DNA of 64,000 nt from Fervidifonticultor_A tertius (GCA_031459235.1 JAVKIY010000005.1:1-64000), one strand, 5' to 3'. Shown: positions 32,944 through 42,140, counted from the stretch's first letter. Program-made: numbers and translations. The notes: generated by a model not told the origin, from the sequence alone.

Positions 32944-34707
32944 TCAGCCGGCCTGGCCGCCGCCGGCGCCCGCCGCAGAGGGCCCGGCCGGACGTCGCTG
33001 CAGCCGCTGCTCGACCGACTCGAGCAGTTCCTGCACGCCGCGCGCCACCTCGCGCCAGGCGCTGCCGTACTGCCCCATGGTCCGGTACTTCCGGTAACGC
33101 CGCTCAACCAGCCGACGCGGAGGCAGCCGCCCCAGCTCCGCGAGCGCGGAGACCACGTAGCGACGCACCGCGGCCGCGGCCGCGTCGTGGTCGGCGTGCG
33201 CGCCGCCGGCCGGCTCCGGGATAATGCCGTCGATGACCCCGAGGCGCAGCAGGTCGGCCGCGGTGAGCTTGAGAGCCGCGGCCACCTCGGGCGCGCGCGC
33301 GGCGTCGCGGTAGAGGATCGCGGCGGCCGCCTCTGGGGAGATGACCGAGTAGAACGCATGCTCCAGCATGTACACCCGGTCGGCGAGGCCCAGGGCGAGC
33401 GCCCCGCCGCTGCCGCCCTCGCCGATGACCACGGCCACCACGGGCGTCGGGAGCAGGGCCATTGCCTGGAGGTTGGCCGCCAGTGCCGGCGCGATGCCGC
33501 GCAGCTCGGCCTCGTAGCCGGGGTAGGCGCCGGGCGTGTCGATGAGCGTCAGCACCGGCAGGCCGAACGTGCCCGCGAGCCGCATCAGCCGCAGCGACTC
33601 GCGGTAGCCCTCGGGCAGCGGCATGCCCTGGTGGGGACCGCCGGGCCGGTCGGGCCACGACCCGCGCTCCTGGCCGATGACGACCACCGGCTGGCCGTCG
33701 ATCTCGCCGAGCCCGCCGACGATCGAGGGGTCGTCGCCCGACTGGCGGTCGCCGTGGAGCTCGACGAACGAGGCGACCATCCGCCGGATGTAGGCGAGCG
33801 CCGTGGGCCGCTGCGGGTGACGCGCAGCCTGGACGACGTCCCAGGCTTCCGGTGGCTGCGTCTGCGGCGCACGCGGGAGCCGCTCGGCGGCCAGGTGTCC
33901 CCGCGGGCCGCGGCGGAGGTGGCGCAGGAGGTACTGCACGACCTCGCGCAGCCGCCGCCGGTCGAGCACCAGGTCCACCATGCCACCGGCAAACAGGCGC
34001 TCCGCGCGGTGCGAGTCCGGCGGCAGCACCTCGCCGACCGTGGCCTCGATCACGCGCGGGCCGACGAACCCGACCTGGGCACCCGGTTCCGCGATGAGGA
34101 TATCTCCCAGCGAGGCGAAGCTCGCGGTCACGCCGCCGAACGTAGGGTGCGCGAGCACCGAGACGTACGCCAGCCCGGCCGCGTGGTGGCGCGCGCGCGC
34201 GGCCGCGGTCTTGGCCATCTGGACCAACGATAGCATGCCCTCCTGCATGCGCGCGCCGCCGCTGGCGGTCACCGTCACCACGGGCAGCCGCCGGCGTGTG
34301 GCAACCTCGAACGCCTTCGCGATCTTCTCGCCGACGACCGACCCCATGGTGCCGCCCAGGAACGCGAACTCGAAGACCGCGAGCACCACCGGGAGACCGC
34401 CGATGCGCGCCGCTCCGACCACGACCGCCTCGCGCAGGCCCGTGCGGCGGCGCGCCTCGATCAGGCGCGCGCGGTAGGCGCGCTGGTCCGCGAACCGTAG
34501 CGGGTCGGTGGAGATGAGCCCGCGGTCGAACTCGCGGAACGTGCCAGCGTCGACCAGCGAGGCGATGCGATCGCGCGCCGGCATCCCGAGGTGCGCGCCA
34601 CAGGCAGGACACACCCACAGGCTCTGGCGCAGCGCGTCCTCCGACGCCTCGGCCCCGCAGGCCGGGCAACGGTGCACAGCCGGCCCGGCCGACCTAGACC
34701 GCGCCAT
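32944..34707 (-). CDS. accDA: Fused acetyl/propionyl-CoA carboxylase carboxyltransferase, beta-alpha (AccD-AccA)
   Basis: 587 residues combining both carboxyltransferase halves. The N-terminal half (about 1-270) is AccD: a four-cysteine zinc finger (Cys14, 17, 33, 36), VTASGGARMQEGMLSL and FASLGDILIAEPGAQVGFVG. The C-terminal half (about 300-560) is AccA: GGLGEIDGQPVVVIGQERG, LTLIDTPGAYPGYEAE and VIGEGGSGGALALG. The complex moves a carboxyl group from biotin to acetyl-CoA to make malonyl-CoA. Separate biotin carboxylase and carrier genes are not in the window. Its start overlaps the CoA-transferase gene by 14 bp. Whether it serves fatty acid synthesis or a catabolic carboxylase is open. Confidence 0.9.
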   Translation of the reverse strand: MARSRSAGPAVHRCPACGAEASEDALRQSLWVCPACGAHLGMPARDRIASLVDAGTFREFDRGLISTDPLRFADQRAYRARLIEARRRTGLREAVVVGAARIGGLPVVLAVFEFAFLGGTMGSVVGEKIAKAFEVATRRRLPVVTVTASGGARMQEGMLSLVQMAKTAAARARHHAAGLAYVSVLAHPTFGGVTASFASLGDILIAEPGAQVGFVGPRVIEATVGEVLPPDSHRAERLFAGGMVDLVLDRRRLREVVQYLLRHLRRGPRGHLAAERLPRAPQTQPPEAWDVVQAARHPQRPTALAYIRRMVASFVELHGDRQSGDDPSIVGGLGEIDGQPVVVIGQERGSWPDRPGGPHQGMPLPEGYRESLRLMRLAGTFGLPVLTLIDTPGAYPGYEAELRGIAPALAANLQAMALLPTPVVAVVIGEGGSGGALALGLADRVYMLEHAFYSVISPEAAAAILYRDAARAPEVAAALKLTAADLLRLGVIDGIIPEPAGGAHADHDAAAAAVRRYVVSALAELGRLPPRRLVERRYRKYRTMGQYGSAWREVARGVQELLESVEQRLQRRPAGPSAAGAGGGQAG

Positions 34708-35884
34708 CGCGGTGCATCGCGGCGATCGCCGCGTCGTCGAAACCGCATTCGCGCAGGATCGCGTCGGTGTGCTGACCCAGCACGGGTGGCGGCGCGGCGA
34801 CGCGGCCCGGCGTCTCGGACAGCTTCACGGGCACACCGGTCTGCCGGATGCGGCCCGCGCGCGGGTGGTCGACCTCCACCACCATCCCGCGGTGACGCAC
34901 CTGCGCATCCGCGAACAGGTCGGCCATCAGGTAGATGGGGCCAGCGGGCACGCCGGCCGCCTCGAGGGCGCGCGTCCACTCCGCGGTCGTCCGCGACGCG
35001 AAGAGCTCCTCGAGCAGCGCCACCAGCGCGTCGCGGTGGGCCACCCGGTCAGCGTTGGTACGGAACCGGGCGTCCGCGGCCAGGTGGGGCGCGCCGACGG
35101 CCTGGGTGAAGCGGCTCCAGATCGCCTCGCTGCCGACGGCCACGTTGACGTAGCCATCGCGCGTGCGGAACGCCTGGTAGGGCACCAGCGAGGGATGCGC
35201 GCTGCCCAGCCGCCGCGGGTTCTCACCGGTCGCGAAGTAGTGCCCGGCCTGGTAGGTCATCCAGCCTACCTGGGCGTCGAGCATGGCGGCGTCCACGTGC
35301 TGGCCGCGGCCCGTCCGGGCGCGCACGTGCAGCGCCACCATGATGCCGAAGGCCGCGAACATGCCCGCGGCGATGTCGGTCACCGCCACCCCCACCTTCA
35401 CGGGTGGCCGGCCCTCCTCCCCGGTCGTCCCCATCAGTCCGCCCATGCCCTGGACGATCAGATCGTAGGCGACGCGCTCGCGGTAGGGCCCGTCCTGGCC
35501 GAACCCCGAGATGGACGCGTACACCAGCCGCGGATAGGCGGCGGCCACCGCCGCGTAGCCGAAGCCGAGCCGGTCCATGATACCCGGCCGGAAGTTCTCG
35601 ACCAGGACGTCGGCGCGGGCGAGCAGCCGCCGCAGCACCTCCTGGCCCGCCGGGTGCTTGAGGTTGAGGGTAAGGCTCTCCTTGTTGCGGTTCACCCCGA
35701 GGAAGTACGCGCTCTCGCCGCCCACGAACGGCGGGCCCCAGCCGCGGGTGTCGTCGCCGCCGTCGGGGCTCTCCACCTTGATGACGCGCGCCCCCATGTC
35801 GCCGAGCATGGTGGTGCAGTAGGGCCCGGCGAGCGCGCGGGTGAGGTCGAGGACCAGCAGGTCGCCCAGCGGACCGTCGCGCAT
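34694..35884 (-). CDS. CaiB/BaiF-type (class III) CoA transferase
   Basis: 396 residues. LLVLDLTRALAGPYCTTMLG and GARVIKVESPDGGDD open the protein as in formyl-CoA transferase, and DVLVENFRPGIMDRLG follows. Asp170 in VAVTDIAAGM occupies the position of the nucleophile Asp169 that forms the acyl anhydride. The enzyme exchanges CoA between carboxylic acids; acceptors range from oxalate to carnitine and benzylsuccinate. It overlaps accDA by 14 bp and lies 18 bp after the cyclase gene, so three metabolic genes form one unit. The substrate is not evident. Confidence 0.88.
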   Translation of the reverse strand: MRDGPLGDLLVLDLTRALAGPYCTTMLGDMGARVIKVESPDGGDDTRGWGPPFVGGESAYFLGVNRNKESLTLNLKHPAGQEVLRRLLARADVLVENFRPGIMDRLGFGYAAVAAAYPRLVYASISGFGQDGPYRERVAYDLIVQGMGGLMGTTGEEGRPPVKVGVAVTDIAAGMFAAFGIMVALHVRARTGRGQHVDAAMLDAQVGWMTYQAGHYFATGENPRRLGSAHPSLVPYQAFRTRDGYVNVAVGSEAIWSRFTQAVGAPHLAADARFRTNADRVAHRDALVALLEELFASRTTAEWTRALEAAGVPAGPIYLMADLFADAQVRHRGMVVEVDHPRAGRIRQTGVPVKLSETPGRVAAPPPVLGQHTDAILRECGFDDAAIAAMHRDGAV

Positions 35885-35902
35885 GCTCAGAGGCCCGGGG
35901 GC

Positions 35903-36733
35903 CTACGCCTCCACGAACGCGACGAGCCGGCAGAACGCCGCCTCGCCGCCCTTGAACCGGAACGGGAAGCAACCAACCCAGACCCTCTGGTCGAGCACCA
36001 GGTCGATATCCCCGCCGACGTTCTCCACGTGGAAGACGCCCCGGGGGAACAGCTTCGTGTGGGTCGCCTGGTAGTCGCGCGGCCAGGGGAACGCCTCGTC
36101 CATGGACATGCCGATCTTCCGCTCGACCTCGGGGATCAGGTCACGCCGCGCGTCGCGCACCTTGGTGTTGAAGGGATGGTCGGTGGAAATGGCGTCGACC
36201 GCCATCCACCGGATGCCCCGGTCCAGCACCCAGTCGCAGAACTCGGCGCGCGGGCCGGGGTGCCGGAGGAACGAGCGAGGCAGGTCGGGCCCGGCGTCGC
36301 GGTGCCGCCCCCTCGTGGCCTCGGACCAGTCCTCGTTGTAGTACGCGTGGTAGCCGGTGTGAATGACCAGGATGTCGCCGCGCTCGATCCGGATGCCGTG
36401 CGTCTTCTCCCATTGTTCGAAATGCTGCGGGCCGTAGATGTCGTAGTCGCCGATCCCGAACGGCTGCAGGTCCACGACGCACGCCGGGCCGACCAGGGTG
36501 GCGATCGGGATGCCCGCGACGTCGGGGCCGGGGTCGTTGAAGTGCAGCGGTGCGTCCAGATGCGTGGCGATGTGGTTGGTGCTGCTGATGTGCTGGGCGT
36601 TGACGCCCTCGAAGGCCATCTTCTTGACCCACTTGACGGTCGGACCCTCGTAGTAGGCGAACGGCGGCGAGTCCACGCTGAAGTTCTGCGAGAGGTCGAG
36701 CACGCGGCAGCGGGACAGGTCGAACGGCTTCAT
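35903..36733 (-). CDS. Cyclase family protein (kynurenine-formamidase-like metal-dependent hydrolase)
   Basis: 276 residues, ATG at 36733 behind GAGGAGG. NHIATHLDAPLHF holds His54, His58, Asp60 and His64, matching the HxGTHxDxPxH metal-binding motif of the family, except that the glycine is alanine. GDILVIHTGYHAYY and RWMAVDAISTDHPF are further blocks. Members hydrolyse amides, such as N-formylkynurenine, or isatin, and many are uncharacterised. It is upstream of the CoA transferase in the same direction, which suggests that its carboxylic acid product might be activated by CoA transfer. Cytosolic. Confidence 0.85.
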   Translation of the reverse strand: MKPFDLSRCRVLDLSQNFSVDSPPFAYYEGPTVKWVKKMAFEGVNAQHISSTNHIATHLDAPLHFNDPGPDVAGIPIATLVGPACVVDLQPFGIGDYDIYGPQHFEQWEKTHGIRIERGDILVIHTGYHAYYNEDWSEATRGRHRDAGPDLPRSFLRHPGPRAEFCDWVLDRGIRWMAVDAISTDHPFNTKVRDARRDLIPEVERKIGMSMDEAFPWPRDYQATHTKLFPRGVFHVENVGGDIDLVLDQRVWVGCFPFRFKGGEAAFCRLVAFVEA

Positions 36734-36880
36734 GCAGGCTCCTCCTCGGGCGGATCGATCTGGTGGGGACTAGCTTCGGCGCCGCGCCGGCGGTGCCTGC
36801 GTGCCGCCGGTGGCGGCGCGGCGACCGCACAGGCGGCCCTCGGGCTGTGGCGGGCGCGGCGCGCCTGACGCCGCACAGAA

Positions 36881-37906
36881 CTAGCCGGGGACGAACGCCT
36901 CGTGCGTGGTCGAGGGGCGGCTGCCGCCGACGGTGAGCCCGCCGCCGGGGATGTAGATCGTCCCGCCCACGGCCGCGGCCCCGGTACCGTGGCGCGGCGT
37001 GGGCATCGGCGGCAGCGCCGCCCACCCGTCGGCGCGGGGATCGTAGACCTCGGCCTCCTGGAAGACGCGGCCGGTCTCCTCGCCGCCGAACACGTACGCC
37101 CGGCCGCCCAGGGCCGCGGCCGCGGCGCCGCTGCGGGGCGTGGGCAGCGGCGCCCGCTCCTGCCACCGGTCGGCCGCGGGATCGTAGGCGTGGTGGCGCC
37201 CGGTGTTGTTCGCGAAGGTGTTGAACCGGCCGCCGATCGCGTGGATGCGGCCGTCGAGGACGACGAGCGCGATGTGGTCGCGGCCGTCGGGCAGCGGCGC
37301 CCGCGCGCTCCAGGTGTCGGCCGCTGGGTCGTAGACCTCGTGCGTGCCCACGCTGGTGACATCCCGACCGCCGACGACGTGGAGCCGGCCACCCACCTCG
37401 GCGACCGACATCGCGCCGCGCTTGGCGGGCAGCGGGGCGATCTCGCGCCAGGCGTTCGCCGCCACGTCGTAGACGAAGCAGTTGGCGATCGCGGTGCGGT
37501 TCTGCTCGATGAACCCGCCGAACGCGTAGATGCGGCCGTTGAACCCGACCACGCCCACGTGGTTGAGGCCCCGCGGCATCGGGGCGAGCGTGCGCCAGGC
37601 ATCGGTGGCCGGGTCGTAAACCTGATTGAGCGGCTGATCGACGCGGCCCTCGGCGTAGCCTCCGAGCACGTAGACCTTGCCGTCGAGGACGGCGACGCTG
37701 ATCTCGGTACGCGCAAGCGGCAGCGCGGCCCGCGTGATCCACCGGCCGCCCCCGGTCTGCGCCACGCGCGGCGCCCCGGCCGGGGACGCCTGCGTCACAC
37801 GGGCGAGCGTCCCGGCCGCGGCGGCCCATCCGAGCGCCGCGGCGCCCGCGACGAACGCGCGGCGGGTGATCCCATCGGCTGCGGTGTGGCGGCGGGTTTG
37901 CGACAT
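36881..37906 (-). CDS. Tat-exported Kelch-repeat beta-propeller protein
   Basis: 341 residues, ATG at 37906 behind AGGAGGGGG. TRRAFV at 14-19 followed by a hydrophobic stretch is a twin-arginine signal. The rest is six Kelch repeats of about 48 residues, each with a GG doublet after hydrophobic residues (VYVLGGYAEG, IYAFGGFIEQ, LHVVGGRD, IHAIGGRF, AYVFGGEE, IYIPGGGL) and a YDPAxDxW spacer. Six blades would close one propeller. Such secreted propellers are usually binding or scaffold modules; no catalytic residues can be named. It is 147 bp from the cyclase gene and divergent from the amidohydrolase. Confidence 0.87.
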   Translation of the reverse strand: MSQTRRHTAADGITRRAFVAGAAALGWAAAAGTLARVTQASPAGAPRVAQTGGGRWITRAALPLARTEISVAVLDGKVYVLGGYAEGRVDQPLNQVYDPATDAWRTLAPMPRGLNHVGVVGFNGRIYAFGGFIEQNRTAIANCFVYDVAANAWREIAPLPAKRGAMSVAEVGGRLHVVGGRDVTSVGTHEVYDPAADTWSARAPLPDGRDHIALVVLDGRIHAIGGRFNTFANNTGRHHAYDPAADRWQERAPLPTPRSGAAAAALGGRAYVFGGEETGRVFQEAEVYDPRADGWAALPPMPTPRHGTGAAAVGGTIYIPGGGLTVGGSRPSTTHEAFVPG

Positions 37907-38060
37907 CTCCCCCTCCTGGCCGGCTGGTGCACCACGACCCTCGTACGCAGGGGGCGCCCGGCCGGTTCGCGCGCCCGGGAGATGCGGGCCACACGCGCCG
38001 TTCGGCCCGGCCCGGGCAGGGAAAGGCGCGGGTGGAGCGTAATCTCCCTGCGACCCCACG

Positions 38061-39329
38061 ATGGACCTCATCATCAGACGGGCGGCGACCCTGGCCCACC
38101 CCGGGCCCGTGGACATCGGGATCGACGGCGGGCGCATCGTCCGCCTCGCCCCGGCGCTGCCCGACCGCGCCGCCGAGGAGATCGACGCCGACGGACGCCT
38201 GGTCACCCCCGGGCTGGTCGAGCCGCACATCCACCTGGACGCCGCCCTCACCGCGGGCGAGCCGCGGTACAATGCGACGGGCTCGCTGTTCGAGGGGATC
38301 GAGATCTGGGGCGAGCGCGTCCGCTCGCTGACCCGCGACGACGTCCGGCGCCGCGCCCACGAGGCGATCACCTGGATGCTGGCCTGCGGGGTCACCCACA
38401 TCCGCACCCACGTGGACGTCTGCGACCCGTCGCTCGTGGCGTTGCGCGCGCTGGTCGAGGTCCGGGACGCGTGGCGGGGCGTGGTCGGCATCCAGATCGT
38501 CGCGTTCCCCCAGCAGGGCATCTACTCGTTCCCCGACGGCGAGGCGCTCCTCGTCGAGGCCCTGGGGCTGGGCGCCGACGTGGTGGGCGGCATCCCGCAC
38601 TACGAGTGGACCCGCGAGTATGGCGAGCGGGACGTTCGCACCGCGCTGCGGCTGGCCGCCGAGCACGATCGGCGGGCCGACCTGCATTGCGACGAGACCG
38701 ACGACGACCAGAGCCGGTACCTCGAGCTGGTGGCTGCCGAGACGATCCGCCTGGGGCTCCAGGGCCGGGTGACCGCGAGCCACACCACCGCGATGCACTC
38801 GTACAACAACGCCTACGCCTACCGGCTCATCCGGTGGATGCGCCACGCCGGGGTCCACATCGTCACCAACCCCCTGGACAACGCCGTGCTCCAGGGCCGC
38901 TTCGACGGCTACCCGGTGCGGCGCGGCTATACGCGCGTGCGCGAGTTGCTGGCGGCCGGCATCAACGTCTGCATCGGCCATGACTCGATCATGGACCCGT
39001 GGTACCCGCTGGGGGTCGGCGACCCGATCCAGGCCTGCTTCGTGATGGTGCACTACGGCCACATGTCGGCGCACGCCGACTTCACCACGCTGCTCGAGAT
39101 GGTCACCACCCGCGCCGCGGCCGCGCTCGGGCTCGCGGACTACGGCCTGGCGGAGGGGTGCCGGGCGGACCTGGTGGTCTTCGACGCGCCCACGGCCATG
39201 GACGCCATCCGGCGGCTGGCACCGCGGGTAGCGGTCATCGCGGGCGGCCGCGTGGTGGCCCGCACGACGCCCGCGCGCACAGAGGTCCTCGCCGGCGGGG
39301 AGCGCCGGACGGTGACGTTCCAGCGATGA
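38061..39329 (+). CDS. Cytosine deaminase-like amidohydrolase (CodA family)
   Basis: 422 residues. Metal ligands match E. coli CodA: His56 and His58 (PHIHLD), His209 with Glu212 (LHCDETDDDQ), His241 (SHTTAMHSYNN) and Asp308 (GHDSIMDPWYPLG). LQGRFDGYPVRRG is also conserved. CodA deaminates cytosine to uracil. Ser309 stands where E. coli has Asp314, a residue known to tune the pyrimidine substrate, so a related base such as creatinine, isocytosine or another N-heterocycle may be the real substrate. Its TGA overlaps the permease ATG, so it belongs with the importer that follows. Confidence 0.86.
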   Translation: MDLIIRRAATLAHPGPVDIGIDGGRIVRLAPALPDRAAEEIDADGRLVTPGLVEPHIHLDAALTAGEPRYNATGSLFEGIEIWGERVRSLTRDDVRRRAHEAITWMLACGVTHIRTHVDVCDPSLVALRALVEVRDAWRGVVGIQIVAFPQQGIYSFPDGEALLVEALGLGADVVGGIPHYEWTREYGERDVRTALRLAAEHDRRADLHCDETDDDQSRYLELVAAETIRLGLQGRVTASHTTAMHSYNNAYAYRLIRWMRHAGVHIVTNPLDNAVLQGRFDGYPVRRGYTRVRELLAAGINVCIGHDSIMDPWYPLGVGDPIQACFVMVHYGHMSAHADFTTLLEMVTTRAAAALGLADYGLAEGCRADLVVFDAPTAMDAIRRLAPRVAVIAGGRVVARTTPARTEVLAGGERRTVTFQR

Positions 39330-40144
39330 GCGCGGACGCCGCGCCGGCCCGGCCCGCCGCGCGCCCCGGCCCGCGGGTGCGGCTCCCGGTCGCGGAGCTG
39401 CGCTCCTGGGCGATCTTCGGTGCGCTCGCCGTGGCCGCGTGGGAGGCGGCCTCCCGACTGTACGGGCAGCCCTACCTGCTGCCCGCGCCGTCGGCGATCG
39501 CCGCGGAGTTCCGCGAGCACTGGCCGCTGGTGCTCGGCTACGCGGCGATCACCAGCCAGGAGATCGTCGTCGGGTTCCTGGCGGGCGCCCTGGCGGCCCT
39601 GCTGTGCGCGATGGTGTTCCTGCGGCTCCCGCGCCTGGTCGAAGACTTCCTCTACCGGGTGATCGTCACGCTCAACAGCACGCCCTTCGTCGCGCTGGCT
39701 TCGCTGGCGGTGGTGTGGTTCGGGCTGGGGCTGCAGAGCAAGATCGTCATCGCGGGCATGTACACGTTCTTCGCGGTCCTCTACACGACGCACAAAGAGT
39801 TCATCTCGGTCGAGGTCATCCGCGAGCAGTTGATGGACATCTACAACGCGACCTGGTGGCAGCGGATCTTCCTGCTCAAGATCCCCTCGGCGCTGCCCAT
39901 CATCTTCGTGAGCCTCAAGGGCGGGGTCATGGCCGCCGTGAATGGCGCGATCGTCGGCGAGCTCTTCGGCGCGTTCGAAGGGCTCGGCTACATGATCCTG
40001 GACTCGCGGTACGTGGGCAACACTGTGCGGGTGTTCCTGGCCGCGGTCTTCTGCACCGCTATCGGGTGGCTGCTCCTCGGCGCCGTCACGCTCGCCGAGC
40101 GCCTGCTGCTGCCCTGGCACGTGAGCATGGCCGGGCGCCGGTAG
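39326..40144 (+). CDS. ABC transporter permease, SsuC/TauC type
   Basis: 272 residues with about six membrane helices and a proline-rich cytoplasmic N-terminus. The EAA-type loop lies in MDIYNATWWQRIFLLKIPSA (about 171-190). LNSTPFVALASLAVVWFG is typical of the permease group that serves taurine, alkanesulfonate, nitrate and pyrimidine-precursor importers. The ATG overlaps the amidohydrolase stop. Together with the binding protein and the ATPase downstream it completes a three-part importer. Confidence 0.9.
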   Translation: MSADAAPARPAARPGPRVRLPVAELRSWAIFGALAVAAWEAASRLYGQPYLLPAPSAIAAEFREHWPLVLGYAAITSQEIVVGFLAGALAALLCAMVFLRLPRLVEDFLYRVIVTLNSTPFVALASLAVVWFGLGLQSKIVIAGMYTFFAVLYTTHKEFISVEVIREQLMDIYNATWWQRIFLLKIPSALPIIFVSLKGGVMAAVNGAIVGELFGAFEGLGYMILDSRYVGNTVRVFLAAVFCTAIGWLLLGAVTLAERLLLPWHVSMAGRR

Positions 40145-40230
40145 CGCCCGGCGCGAGAGGAGGACGGAGGCCCAGGGGCGCTGCCCGGCCAGCAGTACGG
40201 TTCCACCAGACGCACGAGGGGGGAGACGCG

Positions 40231-41229
40231 ATGCGCATCGCACTGCGAATGGCCGCCCTGCTCGCCGCGGTCGTGCTGGCCAGCGCCGGGACGCTGGCGG
40301 CGCAGGGCCTAACGAAGGTCACGATCATCGAGGCGTGGTTCATCCACAACGAGTCCATGGGCGATCCGGTCGCCGTGGAGAAGGGGTTCTACCGGAACCT
40401 GGGGCTCGACGTCCGCGTCGTCGGCGGCGGCCCGGGGCTCTCTCCGATCGACCGCGTGATGGCCGAGTCCAAGAAGGGCACGATCGTCTTCGGCGTGGAC
40501 TACCCTTACAACATCCTCGACGCGCGGGAGAAGCAGCGACTCCCGCTGGTCGTCGTGGCGCACGACTTCCAGCGCTCCGCGGTGCGGCTCTTGTCGTGGA
40601 AGGAGCTGCGGGGCCCGCGCGATGTGGAGGGCACGGTGGCCACCTGGATCGGATACGACAAGCAGATCAAGGCGGCGATCGGTCCGGACTGGGAGCGCCG
40701 CATCCGAGTCGTCAACCAGCAGGGCGACCCGGCCACCATCGGCTCCTGGCTGAAGAAGGACTACCAGTTCGCGCACGCGATGATCTACAACGAGGTGCTG
40801 GTCGCCAAGCGCACCGCCAAGGAGCGGTACTACGTCTACGACTTCCCGTCCTGGGGGATCGACTGGCCGGAGAACGTCGTCTTCACCACCGAGGAGATCG
40901 TCCAGAAGCACCCGCAGGTCGTGCAGGCCTTCGTGACCGGCCGCTACCAGGGCTACAAGTACGCGCTGGCTAACCGGCAGGAGACCGTGCGGATCCTGGT
41001 CCAGTACAACAGCAATCTCAAGGGCGGCGAGGCGCACGAGCTCGAGGGCATGGACGGCATCGCCTCGATCATGGTGACCGACACCTCGCGGCGCCACGGG
41101 CTGGGGTACGTGGACCCGGCCGGCTGGCAGCGCGTGGGCCGCGACATGCAGCGAGCGGGCTTCTACCGCACGATGCCGAACGTCACCGCGGCCTACTCCA
41201 CCCGGTTCCCGAGCAAGGTGATGCCGTAG
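40231..41229 (+). CDS. ABC transporter substrate-binding protein, NMT1/THI5-like (SsuA/ThiY fold)
   Basis: 332 residues, ATG at 40231 behind GAGGGGGGAG. A Sec signal peptide ends near TLAAQG (about 25). EAWFIHNESMGDPVAVEKGF and LGLDVRVVGGG match the NMT1-like start, in which the ligand sits between two lobes; GVDYPYNILDAREK is the next block. Such proteins bind pyrimidine precursors, sulfonates or other small polar organics. Given the amidohydrolase upstream, a pyrimidine-like ligand is the best guess. A very stable hairpin follows the gene. Confidence 0.87.
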   Translation: MRIALRMAALLAAVVLASAGTLAAQGLTKVTIIEAWFIHNESMGDPVAVEKGFYRNLGLDVRVVGGGPGLSPIDRVMAESKKGTIVFGVDYPYNILDAREKQRLPLVVVAHDFQRSAVRLLSWKELRGPRDVEGTVATWIGYDKQIKAAIGPDWERRIRVVNQQGDPATIGSWLKKDYQFAHAMIYNEVLVAKRTAKERYYVYDFPSWGIDWPENVVFTTEEIVQKHPQVVQAFVTGRYQGYKYALANRQETVRILVQYNSNLKGGEAHELEGMDGIASIMVTDTSRRHGLGYVDPAGWQRVGRDMQRAGFYRTMPNVTAAYSTRFPSKVMP

Positions 41230-41237
41230 GCACCGCC

Positions 41238-41270
41238 CGGGCGGGGGCGGCGGGCCGCCGCCCCCGCCCG
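41238..41270 (+). promoter_or_regulatory. Strong GC hairpin between binding-protein and ATPase genes
   Basis: A perfect inverted repeat with two 16-base arms around one central base lies in the 58-bp gap after the binding protein stop. No T run follows, so it is not a classic terminator. A hairpin at this site often protects the upstream binding-protein mRNA from 3' decay or partially ends transcription, giving more binding protein than ATPase. Symmetry is seen directly; function is inferred. Confidence 0.5.
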
Positions 41271-41287
41271 CCGCGGGTGTTCGCCCC

Positions 41288-42139
41288 ATGACCGCCGCCG
41301 TGACCGCGCCGATCATCCGGCTGGAGGCCGTTTCGAAGACCTACGACCTGCCCCGCGCCGGCGCGCGCGGCGCCGCCGACCGCGCGCTCAACGTCGTCTA
41401 CGACCTCTCGCTGGACGTCCAACCGCGGGAGTTCGTCTCGATCGTGGGGCCCTCGGGGTGCGGCAAGACCACCGCGCTGTTCATGCTGGCCGGGCTGCGC
41501 GAGGCCAGCGCGGGCCGCATCGAGGTCTGCGGCCGGCCGCCGCGGGAGGCTGTACGCGCGGGGCTCTCGAGCGTGATCTTCCAGCAGCCGGTGCTGTTCG
41601 AGTGGCTCACGGCCGAGGAGAACGTGCTGCTGCCGCTGCGCATGCGCGACGCCCGCTGGTGGGCCTGGCCCGCGCGCCGGGGTCGCTACCTGGCCGCGGC
41701 GCGGCGCGCGCTCGAGACCGTCGAACTCTCCGGGTTCGAACACTACTACCCGGACGCGCTGTCGGGCGGCATGCAGCAGCGCGTGGCGATCGCCCGCGCG
41801 CTCACGCTCGACCCCCAGGTGCTGCTCATGGACGAGCCTTTCGGCGCGCTGGACGAGATCACGCGCGACCGCATGAACCTGGAGCTGATCCGTCTGGCCG
41901 AGGCCCGCGGGCTCACCATCGTGTTCGTCACGCACTCGATCGAGGAGGCGGTCTTCCTCTCGGACCGTGTGGTCGTCATGAGCCGCGGGCCGTCGCCGGC
42001 CACGGGATCGAGCGTGGTGCGGGTGCTCGACGTCGGACTGCCCCACCCGCGGCAGCTCGCCCTCAAAGAGGAGCCGGCGTTCTTCCAGAAGGTGCGCGAG
42101 GGCCGCGAGGCGCTGCGCCAGACGCAGGGCGTGGCCTGA
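41288..42139 (+). CDS. ABC transporter ATPase, SsuB/TauB type
   Basis: 283 residues. Walker A is GPSGCGKTT (54-62), the signature is LSGGMQQRVAIARAL, Walker B is VLLMDEPFGALDE and the switch histidine lies in FVTHSIEEAVFL. It powers the importer formed with the permease at 39326 and the binding protein at 40231. A 12-residue insert (ARAGARGAADRALN region, about 23-36) precedes the first ABC strand. GTGTTC.. precedes the ATG without a strong ribosome site. The gene ends against the decayed RidA gene on the opposite strand. Confidence 0.9.
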   Translation: MTAAVTAPIIRLEAVSKTYDLPRAGARGAADRALNVVYDLSLDVQPREFVSIVGPSGCGKTTALFMLAGLREASAGRIEVCGRPPREAVRAGLSSVIFQQPVLFEWLTAEENVLLPLRMRDARWWAWPARRGRYLAAARRALETVELSGFEHYYPDALSGGMQQRVAIARALTLDPQVLLMDEPFGALDEITRDRMNLELIRLAEARGLTIVFVTHSIEEAVFLSDRVVVMSRGPSPATGSSVVRVLDVGLPHPRQLALKEEPAFFQKVREGREALRQTQGVA

Positions 42140-42140
42140 A

